A stretch of DNA of 64,000 nucleotides, from NCBI RefSeq assembly GCF_001276715.1, contig NZ_LIUQ01000002.1, positions 206,093 to 270,092 on the forward strand, in the 5' to 3' direction. The notes under the pieces were generated by a model that worked only from the letters and a program-made list of their open reading frames with translations, was not told the DNA's origin and made no database searches. The position numbers and the translations under genes are program-made. The DNA is from Planktothricoides sp. SR001 (lineage in GTDB: Bacteria > Cyanobacteriota > Cyanobacteriia > Cyanobacteriales > Laspinemataceae). Below, piece after piece: positions 49,955 to 58,313 of this stretch. Within the stretch, counting starts at the first letter, position 1. Each line of letters starts with the position of its first letter.

Positions 49955-52279
49955 CTAATTATTAACAACACAAGGGCCATTAGTGTACTTTTTATCGGAT
50001 TTTTCTAGATTAATCTGCGCTTGATTTAACTCACCGAAAGGGATCCAACCTAATTGAGATTTTATTTTATCTCCTAACGGCGGATCTTCAGGTGGGCAAA
50101 CTTGAACTTGCAGCCATTTCTCAGTATCTCCAGTTATATTTCCTGGTTTTTCTTTCACTAAAATAACCGTATCTGTGGCGATTTTAGCGATTTCCTCTGA
50201 TTTATTCTTAGACTTGTTCTTATAAAGGGAAAGAGGAGATTCTGATACATTAGAGTCAGCCTTAATCTGATATAAAGTACCAGTGGTTAGGTCTTCCCAT
50301 TGCACGGACACTGGTGGATTAGAACTCGTTGTCGAATTGTCTTGTGAATTTGTAGCTAACCGATTTTCTGGATTACTTTCTGAATTATTTGAACCAGTCA
50401 TATTGTTCAAAGAATTCAAATAAAAAGCCACAATACCCAGTCCTACCACTAGGACTATGGCCAATAAAATCGGTAAAAATGGCCGCGAACCTGTTGGCCG
50501 TGTGGCTAACTTTGTTGGGGCAGAAGAAGAAACTTCTTGCCCAGGCAATTCGGTATCCTCATCGGGATGAGCATCGGGATGCATTAAAGGGAGTGGAATT
50601 TGCTCAAGTTCAGCCAACAATGCTTCTGGGGTAATCTGGGCTGTTTCATTGGGACTGACTCGACAATGCACTAAAGCGACCGTTACATTGTCATGGCCAT
50701 TGTGATAGTTGGCCAAATCAATCAGAAGATTAACCCCTTGAGTTAAAGATAGCTCTCCATTTAAGACCGGCAAAATCTTACTCTGCCAATATTGTTCTAC
50801 TCGGTCGTTGTCACTGAGTCCATCAGAGCAGAGTAAAAATAAGCAGTCTTCATCAATCACAAAACGTTCGACTGATGGATGCAGATGAGCGGAAGGCCCC
50901 ATCCCCAGGGCTTGTACCAGAGAACCAGAGGAGGGTTGTTGCAGGGCATCCCGATAGAGGATGTAGCCAAAACAAACGTGACGGGAGGCGACATCATCGT
51001 CGATTGTCACTTGGCGGCAGCCGCTGCGGTTAATCCAATAGGCGCGACTATCCCCCACATGGGTGATATAGAGTTCGTGGGCATGGGTGTATGACATCAC
51101 CAGAGTGGTGCCCATACGTTGACGGCCTTGTTTTTGTTGGCTATCGTTTTTGGCGGAGATTGCTTCATTAGCCGCCCCTGCCGCCTGAACTAGGGTGGTG
51201 GTGATTGTCCTTGGGTCGGTTAAATTGGCTTTTGATGTTTGCTGTTGTTGGATGTGCTTTTTCACCGCATCAATGGCCATATTTGAGGCGACGTTGCCGC
51301 CTTCATGTCCCCCAATGCCGTCACAGACGATCGCTAATGAACTTAGTCCCGATTCTGAGGTGAGTTTCGTGCTACTTTCGTTGGGATAACAAGCGTCTTC
51401 GTTCCGGCGACGGCTAGGACCTTGGTTGGTGTCGGTGGCGATCGCATATTCTCGTTGCTGAAGTTGCCCACATACATTTAAACCGCGATCGAGTAAAGCA
51501 ACTAGCTGGTCACTGGTTTTAATTTCACCATCGATCAACAACTGGCAAAGTTTTTCTAAAAAAGGAGCAATCAACGGGTTGGCGGTGGATACCCATTGGG
51601 ACCAGAATTGACCCAAATTTTCTAGGGTGGGAAACTTACTATCCAGACGCAGTTCTAATAATCTGACAATTGACCCTTCCACCCGGATTAGTTCTGGGTT
51701 CAGCAAACTTCCCGCCACTCCTTCGCCCATAAATGGGTGCCAAAGATTAGCTATTTGCCACAACCAGTTAAGCTGTCTTAAGGGTGAAGCTTTCGCCCAT
51801 TGGCCGATTAACGGTGGCATTAGTTTACCCGTCTGTGGGGGTGGGGTTTCCCTAGCTTCGCTGCCAGACGGGGTAGGAATTTCTGCGTAAATCGGCCCTT
51901 GCTCTAATAACCACAAGCCAGAACTACTGATTTTTTGATCCACCAATTGACCGTAAACTTGGGGAACATGGATGCGGTGAGAAAAGAGCCTTAAGTAGGG
52001 CAAAATCAAATCGGGAATTTCCACCGGCACATCTGGGACTTTGCCCGGTTTTGTATCGAGCAGAAGGCGATCGCCCTTCAACACATAGCGATCGGCCAGG
52101 ACTTCACCGCTTTTCAAATCTTTAAACTTTTCTTTAAACTTTTGGACTCCTGTCCCCACTACCCATAGATAGCGCTTAGGCAACGGGGTGCGGCATTTTT
52201 CGCAAAATTGATGGTGTTCTGCATTGGGCTGTTCACAGGTGTAGTTGGGACAAATAATGGTTGCCGCAGGTGTTTGCAT
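49955..52279 (-). CDS. PP2C-type serine/threonine phosphatase with zinc ribbon, membrane helix and C-terminal domain
   Basis: The protein has 774 residues. A zinc ribbon is at the N-terminus (Cys10, Cys15, Cys26, Cys29). A helical region resembles a degenerate kinase-like or adaptor domain (about 40-270). The PP2C domain follows at about 275-520 with metal-binding motifs RRRNEDAC, CDGIGGHEGG, CSDGLSDND and GHDNVTVAL. One membrane helix (about 603-623) precedes an extracytoplasmic SH3-like region. It dephosphorylates Ser/Thr proteins and would oppose the protein kinases of the window. The TAG stop at 49955-49957 is followed by 31 more sense codons in frame (to 49859), rich in P, T and E, so the gene may have been longer. 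Confidence 0.9.
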   Translation of the reverse strand: MQTPAATIICPNYTCEQPNAEHHQFCEKCRTPLPKRYLWVVGTGVQKFKEKFKDLKSGEVLADRYVLKGDRLLLDTKPGKVPDVPVEIPDLILPYLRLFSHRIHVPQVYGQLVDQKISSSGLWLLEQGPIYAEIPTPSGSEARETPPPQTGKLMPPLIGQWAKASPLRQLNWLWQIANLWHPFMGEGVAGSLLNPELIRVEGSIVRLLELRLDSKFPTLENLGQFWSQWVSTANPLIAPFLEKLCQLLIDGEIKTSDQLVALLDRGLNVCGQLQQREYAIATDTNQGPSRRRNEDACYPNESSTKLTSESGLSSLAIVCDGIGGHEGGNVASNMAIDAVKKHIQQQQTSKANLTDPRTITTTLVQAAGAANEAISAKNDSQQKQGRQRMGTTLVMSYTHAHELYITHVGDSRAYWINRSGCRQVTIDDDVASRHVCFGYILYRDALQQPSSGSLVQALGMGPSAHLHPSVERFVIDEDCLFLLCSDGLSDNDRVEQYWQSKILPVLNGELSLTQGVNLLIDLANYHNGHDNVTVALVHCRVSPNETAQITPEALLAELEQIPLPLMHPDAHPDEDTELPGQEVSSSAPTKLATRPTGSRPFLPILLAIVLVVGLGIVAFYLNSLNNMTGSNNSESNPENRLATNSQDNSTTSSNPPVSVQWEDLTTGTLYQIKADSNVSESPLSLYKNKSKNKSEEIAKIATDTVILVKEKPGNITGDTEKWLQVQVCPPEDPPLGDKIKSQLGWIPFGELNQAQINLEKSDKKYTNGPCVVNN

Positions 52280-52572
52280 GGGGATTCCTCACGCCGATCA
52301 GCTATGGTCTAGGGGGAATAGGCTCGGCTTATAAGCTTATGAGTTTAAAATAGCTTATTTTTCGCCTGCTTGATGGTTCACGGTTATTCGGGTATGGGTC
52401 AGCCCCAGGAAACATAGATTGCGCCGATGGGCTGACGACTCTCCGGTAACAACCGCCCGGAGAAAAATCTGAGGGATAGAGAACCGGGTACAGAAACCGG
52501 GTTTTGTGCCTTGCGGCAGTTTCGGCTGATATCATGGCAGCCACCCGGTTTCAAGGGTTCGCACTGATCGGA

Positions 52573-52914
52573 TTAGCGATCGGACAAAAGGACTTGAGGC
52601 AGTCCCATGCTGTAATTGACCGCCCGACTGTTGAGGTTATAGCTAATCTTCCCCTGTTGCAGGAGCGATCGCACATAATGTTCCAAATCAGAACCAATGC
52701 GCCGCAAGTTATATTCGGTCAGTTCCTCACCGGCAGAAGCTTGGACTAATTCATCAAATTTTTGGTGTACATCGGCTAAGACTTGATCGTTCCAGTTTAA
52801 TTCATTATCTGGATCGATATCCAGAGTTAAGGTGTCTTCGCTGGGAACCATTTCGTCTCCTTGAACAACACCGGCAAAAATATGAACGTGACGAGTTGTG
52901 GACTTCAACAGCAT
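52573..52914 (-). CDS. Conserved cyanobacterial protein of unknown function
   Basis: The protein has 113 residues, beginning MLLKSTTRHVHIF and containing TLTLDIDPDNELNWND, EYNLRRIGSDLEHYVRSLLQQGKISYN and NYSMGLPQV. It is soluble, acidic and without signal or motif. It is compact and gap-free, and looks like a single-domain protein I have seen conserved among cyanobacteria without assigned function. It lies between the PP2C gene and the TerB-like gene on the same strand. Confidence 0.82.
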   Translation of the reverse strand: MLLKSTTRHVHIFAGVVQGDEMVPSEDTLTLDIDPDNELNWNDQVLADVHQKFDELVQASAGEELTEYNLRRIGSDLEHYVRSLLQQGKISYNLNSRAVNYSMGLPQVLLSDR

Positions 52915-52997
52915 AACAATGGTTAGATTAAGGATACTTGAGTATTGTAAAGCGTTGTTACAACATCAGTCTCAGCTTTAACTCCCATCTTGGATTA

Positions 52998-53052
52998 ACA
53001 TCCTAAACATCCTAAACATCCTAAACATCCTAAACATCCTAAACATCCTAAA
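52998..53052. repeat. 10-bp tandem repeat (ACATCCTAAA), about 5.5 copies
   Basis: Exact decamers overlap the last codon of the 53048 gene. Slippage here could change the leader of the 52573 gene or the end of the upstream one. Confidence 0.85.
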
Positions 53053-53752
53053 TATAAGGAGTGATATCTTCACCGCAATCATCCGCTAAATAACTCAGAG
53101 AGCGAAAACGCAATCCCACCAACTGTTCATACAAAGGATTCAGCTTGCACATTGGGGGAATATGGACAATTTTGTGGCCAAAGAGTTTAATGTCTCTTTC
53201 AAAGGGACATTGGGGCGGAATCATTTTGCACAAGAACTTCGCCAGACGCGGATCGTGGATTTCCAGTCCATCCATCCAGTCACGCACTGGCGCCAAAACA
53301 TCCACTCCTGGGTGTGGTGGTTTCAAACTGTGGCCACTGGTGGCGAGATCCACCGGAGTTTCCTGAGTCATGGTTTGCCGATCTTCTATGGTATGTCGCA
53401 GAGACTCCAGGGCATCCACGTTGACCCCCAAAGCGACACACAGTTCTTGGAGCAGTTGATCTTCCGAGGGAGAATAAATCCCATCGGCTAAGGCGACCAT
53501 CACCGCTGTTCTCAGGAAATTTTCCGCGATCGCCGGATCTTTGCCCAAAAACTCACCTAACTCTGAGGTGGAAATCGGTTCAAAAGATTCTAAATCAATT
53601 TTTAGGGCTAACTCGGTTTGAGTCAGTTCGTGGATTAAATCTTTTTCCTCCCGATCAAAGTGACCATCAGCCCAAGCAATGGACAATAAGCCACGCAACC
53701 AGGTAGAAATCTGATCGTCGGTTAAGGTATTACATTTGACAGCTTTAGTCAT
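53048..53752 (-). CDS. TerB-like / Mo-dependent nitrogenase C-terminal domain protein
   Basis: The protein has 234 residues. The N-terminal half (about 15-120) is a TerB-type helical domain (LLSIAWADGHFDREEKDLIHEL and a repeated VMVALADGIYSPSEDQLLQEL with acidic metal-binding loops). The C-terminal half (about 155-234) is the domain named after Mo-dependent nitrogenases (DPRLAKFLCKMIPPQCPFERDIKLFG, CKLNPLYEQLVGLRFRSLSYLADDCGEDI). In cyanobacteria this combination is common in organisms without nitrogenase, so the name should not be read as nitrogen fixation. Function is unknown. Confidence 0.88.
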   Translation of the reverse strand: MTKAVKCNTLTDDQISTWLRGLLSIAWADGHFDREEKDLIHELTQTELALKIDLESFEPISTSELGEFLGKDPAIAENFLRTAVMVALADGIYSPSEDQLLQELCVALGVNVDALESLRHTIEDRQTMTQETPVDLATSGHSLKPPHPGVDVLAPVRDWMDGLEIHDPRLAKFLCKMIPPQCPFERDIKLFGHKIVHIPPMCKLNPLYEQLVGLRFRSLSYLADDCGEDITPYI

Positions 53753-53853
53753 TCACTTCCTTCCTATGGCGGAATATCTCAGAATGCTTCTATGAGCATT
53801 TTAACTCAGGAATTCAGCACTGGAGGGTTCCCAGTGCTGCTACCTTTGCCCGG

Positions 53854-54582
53854 TTATTTTTCCTCATATCCACCGGCATAGGTAATCACGCACATAACGC
53901 GATATTCGCGATGCTCACCACAAGCCACCCCTGTAACCCGAAAATCTGAGTTAAAAATATTCGTGCGATGACCGCGATCGGTAACGCCATCATCAACAAT
54001 CAAGCTGATCACCACATCTTCTCCAGTATTTGGGCCATAGCTAATATTTTCCCCCACCGTCTTTTGCCATTCCCCATAACGCTCCAGCCGATCCCACGGC
54101 TGACTGCCGTCGGTCCCCGTATGACCCAAGTTACCCCCAGGGCCTTGATCTTGCACATGATCCGCTGCGGCTTTGGACATTCCACTCGAAGCAGTCAGGG
54201 CAGACATGGGACTAGCGGATTTGAGAAACTGAATCGCCTCATTGACTGCACTTACCCCTTCCTGGGTCATCAGGGGAGTTTGTCCGGGGATTTTCAGTAT
54301 GCCACCCTCAAAATATTTAGTCTGCTTTTCCAGCTTTGCCGCATAAGCGGTAGGATTCGTCCGCGCTGCGTTGGTTTCTTGAATAATCGCTTGTTCCAAC
54401 GCGGAAAAGTTAGTGTTACTTGATTGGGCTAGTTTCATCGGTGCAGTAATCGTTTCTCTCGCAGGCTGAATACTGGCTTCTACGGTGAGCGTTCGCTCCC
54501 CAGAAACCTGACCGAGTAAGTTCACCACGGCCATCACGAGAATACTGGCTGACCCGATCGTCAAAAATTTGGTTGGCAGCAT
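53854..54582 (-). CDS. Secreted CAP-domain protein (SCP/PR-1 like)
   Basis: The protein has 242 residues. A hydrophobic N-terminal signal (about 5-25) is followed by a linker, then the CAP domain at about 60-240: LEQAIIQETNAARTNP, the His and Glu positions in LGHTGTDGSQPWDRLERYG and VGENISYG, and GHRTNIFNSDFRVTGVACG. It ends with VMCVITYAGG. CAP proteins are extracellular; bacterial members are of uncertain function (cell-wall or lipid binding). ATG 54582 fits the signal peptide. Confidence 0.92.
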   Translation of the reverse strand: MLPTKFLTIGSASILVMAVVNLLGQVSGERTLTVEASIQPARETITAPMKLAQSSNTNFSALEQAIIQETNAARTNPTAYAAKLEKQTKYFEGGILKIPGQTPLMTQEGVSAVNEAIQFLKSASPMSALTASSGMSKAAADHVQDQGPGGNLGHTGTDGSQPWDRLERYGEWQKTVGENISYGPNTGEDVVISLIVDDGVTDRGHRTNIFNSDFRVTGVACGEHREYRVMCVITYAGGYEEK

Positions 54583-54746
54583 AAATTGCCCTCAACATGT
54601 ATAATGTATTCTGCTTTTTTATATCTCAATTGGCGCTCATAATGGGCGATCGCACCCAGAAAATTTTTCTGAATCGGCGATCGCGCCCCAAGAAGATAAA
54701 TTTTTGTTTATCATGCTGATAGTCTTCATGGAATGCGAAATCATCA

Positions 54747-55094
54747 ATGGACTACGAAACTGCTTATCAGCTATTAATCACCCAGGGCAATGCCCTTTTC
54801 AAACCTGAAAGTGAAGATGACTTTCTCAGACGCTTACAACAAGGAAAACCCCCAATCCCCGGTCAAGTCACCGCCATTTTGTTAGCCTTAAAAATTGTCT
54901 TTGAAGCTTTGCACGACGCAAAAACCATCCAGCGGGAGTTAGCCTTAGCCGTCTATGTGCTAACAATGGAAAGTCAACGCCTGTTTGAAGCCGGACGAAA
55001 ATCTCAAGTTGACTGGCCTCCCTTATTAAAAGAAGATTTATATCGCATTTCTTTGGCGGTACAAAGTCTTTTTTCTGGGGTTTGGCAAACGTAA
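54747..55094 (+). CDS. Conserved hypothetical protein
   Basis: The protein has 115 residues, helical, without signal or membrane segment. Landmarks: DYETAYQLLITQGNALF, RRLQQGKPPIPGQVTAILLALKIVF and WPPLLKEDLYRISLAVQSLFSGVW. The pattern is compact and looks genuinely conserved, but I do not recognise the family. It is divergent from the CAP-domain gene. Confidence 0.78.
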   Translation: MDYETAYQLLITQGNALFKPESEDDFLRRLQQGKPPIPGQVTAILLALKIVFEALHDAKTIQRELALAVYVLTMESQRLFEAGRKSQVDWPPLLKEDLYRISLAVQSLFSGVWQT

Positions 55095-55197
55095 GCTCAA
55101 CTAAGCGGTCAGCGATCGGCAATCAGCGATCTGCGGTCAGGGTTAAGTTAATCCGATCGCGCTTCGTGCTAATAGCATAAAGGCCGATCGCTCACCG

Positions 55198-55737
55198 TCA
55201 GGGACACCCTTGAAGAGATCGCCGCCCATTAGGTAAAAACGCCCCACATAAATTACTACTACTTAAATTAGCTTGCCCCAAATTTGCCTCAAGTAAAAAA
55301 CTATTTCTTAAATCAGTTTCTGTAAAAATTCCCCCATTCAAATTAGATCGATTCAGATTAGATTGACTCAAATTAGCTTTGGTAAAATTACCACTGCTTA
55401 AATCCGCTTCAAACAAATTAACTTCCCTTAAATTTGCTTCAGTTAAATTCGCCCGATTTAACGTCACCTTTCCCAGATAAGACCCTTGTAAATTTGCCTT
55501 AGTCAAATTCGCATTAGTTAAATCAGCCCCCCCTAAATTACTGTCACTCAAATTCGCATTGCGTAAATCAGCCCCCGCTAATTTGGCTCTACTTAAATTA
55601 GCCCCTCTCAAATCACATCCGGGACATTTATTCGTACTCAGCAACCGTTGAACATCAGGGCGTTCTTGAGAATAAACTCGTCCGGTAAACCAGACTAAAC
55701 TGAGAAATACCGCCATGAACAAAATAGTTTTTTTCAT
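55198..55737 (-). CDS. Secreted pentapeptide-repeat protein
   Basis: The protein has 179 residues. Signal peptide about 1-23 (ending YSQ), a Cys pair in NKCPGCDLRG, then about 25 tandem pentapeptides of the A(D/N)Lxx type (GANLSRAKLAGADLRNANL...) that build a right-handed quadrilateral beta-helix. It is exported. The family has many roles and none can be assigned here. In the DNA the repeats appear as AAATTxGCxT on the plus strand. Confidence 0.92.
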   Translation of the reverse strand: MKKTILFMAVFLSLVWFTGRVYSQERPDVQRLLSTNKCPGCDLRGANLSRAKLAGADLRNANLSDSNLGGADLTNANLTKANLQGSYLGKVTLNRANLTEANLREVNLFEADLSSGNFTKANLSQSNLNRSNLNGGIFTETDLRNSFLLEANLGQANLSSSNLCGAFLPNGRRSLQGCP

Positions 55738-55798
55738 CCTTGCCTCAACTCATGTTTTCCCATCATTTCAGATTATTTCCCAGAATTAATTATGAGAG

Positions 55799-57145
55799 TT
55801 ACTTAGGAAGTTCAATAGTAAATTCTGTGCCTTCATTTACCTTTGAATAGCACTCTAACAAACCCCCGTGTTTCTCAACAATAATCGACCGACTAATCGA
55901 TAATCCGAGTCCAGTTCCTTCCCCTCTTGACTTGCTGGTAATAAAAGGATCAAAAATTTTCGCCCGCAACTCATCGGGAATTCCCGGTCCATTATCGGCA
56001 ATTTTAATCGAAATGCCATAGTCAGGAATTTCACAAGTAGTAATGGTAATTGTCAGGTCAATATGAGCGCTATGATAACTTTTAGCTAAATAAAAAGATT
56101 GAGGAAAGCGGACTTGCTCATCAAAAGCATCGATCGCATTGGCAAATAAATTCATAAACACCTGATTCATTGGCCCTGGATAACAGGAAACCAGGGGCAA
56201 CTTGCCATAATCTTTAATCACTTTAATTTCTGGACGTTCGGAATTTGCCTTAAGTCGATGCTGTAAAATCATCAGGGTACTATCAATACACTCGTGAATA
56301 TTAATCGGTACTTTCTTAGAGTGATCTGCCCGAGCAAAATTTCGCAAAGACAGACTAATTTCTCGAATTCTATCCAGTCCTAATTTCATAGAAGCGATCA
56401 TATTCGGTAAGTCTTCGAGCATATAGTTTAATTCAATTTTTTCAGCATTTTCAATAATTTCATAACCCGGATCGGTAAACTTTTCTTGATAAAGCTTTAA
56501 ATGTTCAGTTATCTCGGTGAAATATTCCTCTAAAAGTGCCATATTGCCGGTAATAAAATTGAGAGGATTATTAATTTCATGGGCTACCCCCGCCACTAAT
56601 TCTCCCAGGCTTGACATTTTTTCACTTTGAATTAACTGTAATTTTGCATTAGACAGTTTAGTCAAAGAATCGGTCAGTTCTGCGGTTCTTTGTTCAACGC
56701 GCTTTTCTAATTCGGCGGTGAGTTTTTCTAAAGACGCTTGGGCTTGAGTGCGGTGGATAATTTCTTTTTGCAACCGTAAATGAACATTGATCCGAGCTAA
56801 AACCTCTTCCGGTTGAATTGGCTTAGTAATATAGTCTACGGCTCCCAAGGATAGTCCTTTAATTTTATCAATTGGGTCAGAAAGTCCGGTCATAAAAATC
56901 ACCGGAATATCTTTAGTATCCTGATTTTTTTTTAATATCTGACAGGTTTCAAATCCATCAATTCCTGACATCACCACATCTAACAATATGATGTTGGGCA
57001 ATCGGTGTTTGACTTGTGAAATCAATTCTTCTCCTGATTGAAAGGCAAATACAGAAAAGCCACGGTTTAAAAAGGTCAAAAGATATTCAAGATTGGTTTT
57101 GCTATCATCGACGATGAAGATAATATCTTGAATCGGGGTCTCCAT
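55799..57145 (-). CDS. Response regulator-histidine kinase (receiver first)
   Basis: The protein has 448 residues from ATG 57145 (METPIQD), which has GGGAG about 10 nt upstream; the open frame starts 27 codons earlier. The N-terminal receiver (about 7-125) has IVDDS, phosphoacceptor Asp in IILLDVVMSG, a T in MTGLS and K in ITKPI. A coiled coil follows (about 130-180), then HisKA with VAGVAHEINNPLNF, an ATPase with N box (NLFANAIDAF), DNGPGIPD and GTGLGLS. It is cytoplasmic, a type common in cyanobacteria for intermediate phosphorelays. Confidence 0.93.
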   Translation of the reverse strand: METPIQDIIFIVDDSKTNLEYLLTFLNRGFSVFAFQSGEELISQVKHRLPNIILLDVVMSGIDGFETCQILKKNQDTKDIPVIFMTGLSDPIDKIKGLSLGAVDYITKPIQPEEVLARINVHLRLQKEIIHRTQAQASLEKLTAELEKRVEQRTAELTDSLTKLSNAKLQLIQSEKMSSLGELVAGVAHEINNPLNFITGNMALLEEYFTEITEHLKLYQEKFTDPGYEIIENAEKIELNYMLEDLPNMIASMKLGLDRIREISLSLRNFARADHSKKVPINIHECIDSTLMILQHRLKANSERPEIKVIKDYGKLPLVSCYPGPMNQVFMNLFANAIDAFDEQVRFPQSFYLAKSYHSAHIDLTITITTCEIPDYGISIKIADNGPGIPDELRAKIFDPFITSKSRGEGTGLGLSISRSIIVEKHGGLLECYSKVNEGTEFTIELPK

Positions 57146-57226
57146 CTTTAATTTCTCCCTTCGGTTGGGGTAAAGGATAGTTGGGTTTGAAAACAGTATT
57201 TTATACAAGTTTATCGGGTACAACAA

Positions 57227-57611
57227 TTAAAAATTGTTTCAGCACTAATCTTCAGTAAATTTTATACAAATATCAGAAAAATATAAGAATTTTTCTCAGC
57301 GATCGCTCAAAAATCGACAATCGATAAGTCATTCATCGCATCTAAGGGAAATCTTGATGAAATTGTACATCAATCAAGGATGGTCTATTTCAATTGTAAT
57401 CGGCTGGTGTGATTTTTGTCCTCTAGAATGATCGAATCCAGATCGAACCATTCCACACCGATTCCCAACGGCTACGGGCTTCACTTACCGCCCCCAGCCT
57501 ATTCTCCCCTATTGGATCCCCTTTGAGGGTTAAGAATTCATCGCACTTACAGCAAGGCCAAAACTCTTAGTTAGGATAGTGAATGAAACATAAGAATCTG
57601 GCGAAAAATTC
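57227..57611. other. Intergenic region between divergent regulator genes
   Basis: About 385 bp between the receiver-kinase gene (minus) and the ArsR gene (plus). No gene or strong hairpin is recognised. Promoters for both, and possibly an ArsR operator, should lie here. Confidence 0.5.
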
Positions 57612-57980
57612 ATGCTAAAGACTTCCTCTGCAACATCAGATGCAACAGATGCAATATCAGAGTCGGTAAGCGAAGAGCCACATCGGGGAATCGCCGCTGG
57701 TTTTCATGCTCTTTCCGATCCCCTACGGATTCAAGTGCTGGAATTATTGCGCCGGCAAGAGTTATGTGTCTGCGAACTATGCGACCAGCTTGCTGTTAAT
57801 CAATCAAAGCTTTCTTTCCACCTGAAAACCCTCAAAGACGCTGGGTTGATTCGCGGACGACAGGAAGGCCGATGGATTTACTACAGTCTAAATTTATCTC
57901 AGTTCGTGGAGTTAGAGCAGTATCTCGCAGAATATCACCGCTTTAGTCCGATTCTTCCCGGTCGTCAATGTTCTGAATGA
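57612..57980 (+). CDS. ArsR-family metal-responsive repressor
   Basis: The protein has 122 residues. A winged helix-turn-helix occupies about 27-105 (ALSDPLRIQVLELL, LAVNQSKLSFHLKTLKDAGLIRGRQEGRWIYYSL). The alpha-3 site ELCVCELCDQL carries the Cys pair of the ArsR-type arsenic/antimony or heavy-metal sensor. In the family the metal releases the repressor from DNA. No arsenic transporter is adjacent; the next gene is a protein kinase 333 bp away. Confidence 0.9.
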   Translation: MLKTSSATSDATDAISESVSEEPHRGIAAGFHALSDPLRIQVLELLRRQELCVCELCDQLAVNQSKLSFHLKTLKDAGLIRGRQEGRWIYYSLNLSQFVELEQYLAEYHRFSPILPGRQCSE

Positions 57981-58153
57981 CTGTTGTTTGTTTGTTGTTT
58001 GTTATTTGTTATCGGTTATTTGCCACATTTCCCTTGCTGGAAAGCCGGTTGTTGTTTGGGGCGATCGCGCATACTAAATCCGCTTTAATTTGTAGGGGTT
58101 AACGTCCGTTGACCCCTACCCACCCCAGACCTAACCGGATTTCAGATCCATAA

Positions 58154-58198
58154 CCTGCCGACCAATAGCCTGCCGACCAATAGCCTGCCGACCAATGA
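58154..58198. repeat. 15-bp tandem repeat, 3 copies
   Basis: The unit CCTGCCGACCAATAG is repeated at 58154, 58169 and 58184 (the last with two changes). It lies in the gap 57981-58313, which also has TTTGTTGTTTG repeats at 57990-58020 and a TAGGGGTTAACG...GTTGACCCCTA inverted repeat (about 58093-58118). Confidence 0.8.
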
Positions 58199-58313
58199 CC
58201 AATATACCAATATAATTAAAGTAAAATTTTGCTAAACCTGCCGATATGCAGCAGAAGCCCTAGGATATCTAGGATATATTTAATCTGCTTTAATCTGCTG
58301 AATTGTTGCTGTT

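Noticed and set aside
53048-53752. Evidence for nitrogen fixation from the Mo-nitrogenase C-terminal domain
   Set aside because: This domain is common in non-fixing cyanobacteria as a stand-alone or TerB-fused protein, and no nif gene is in the window.
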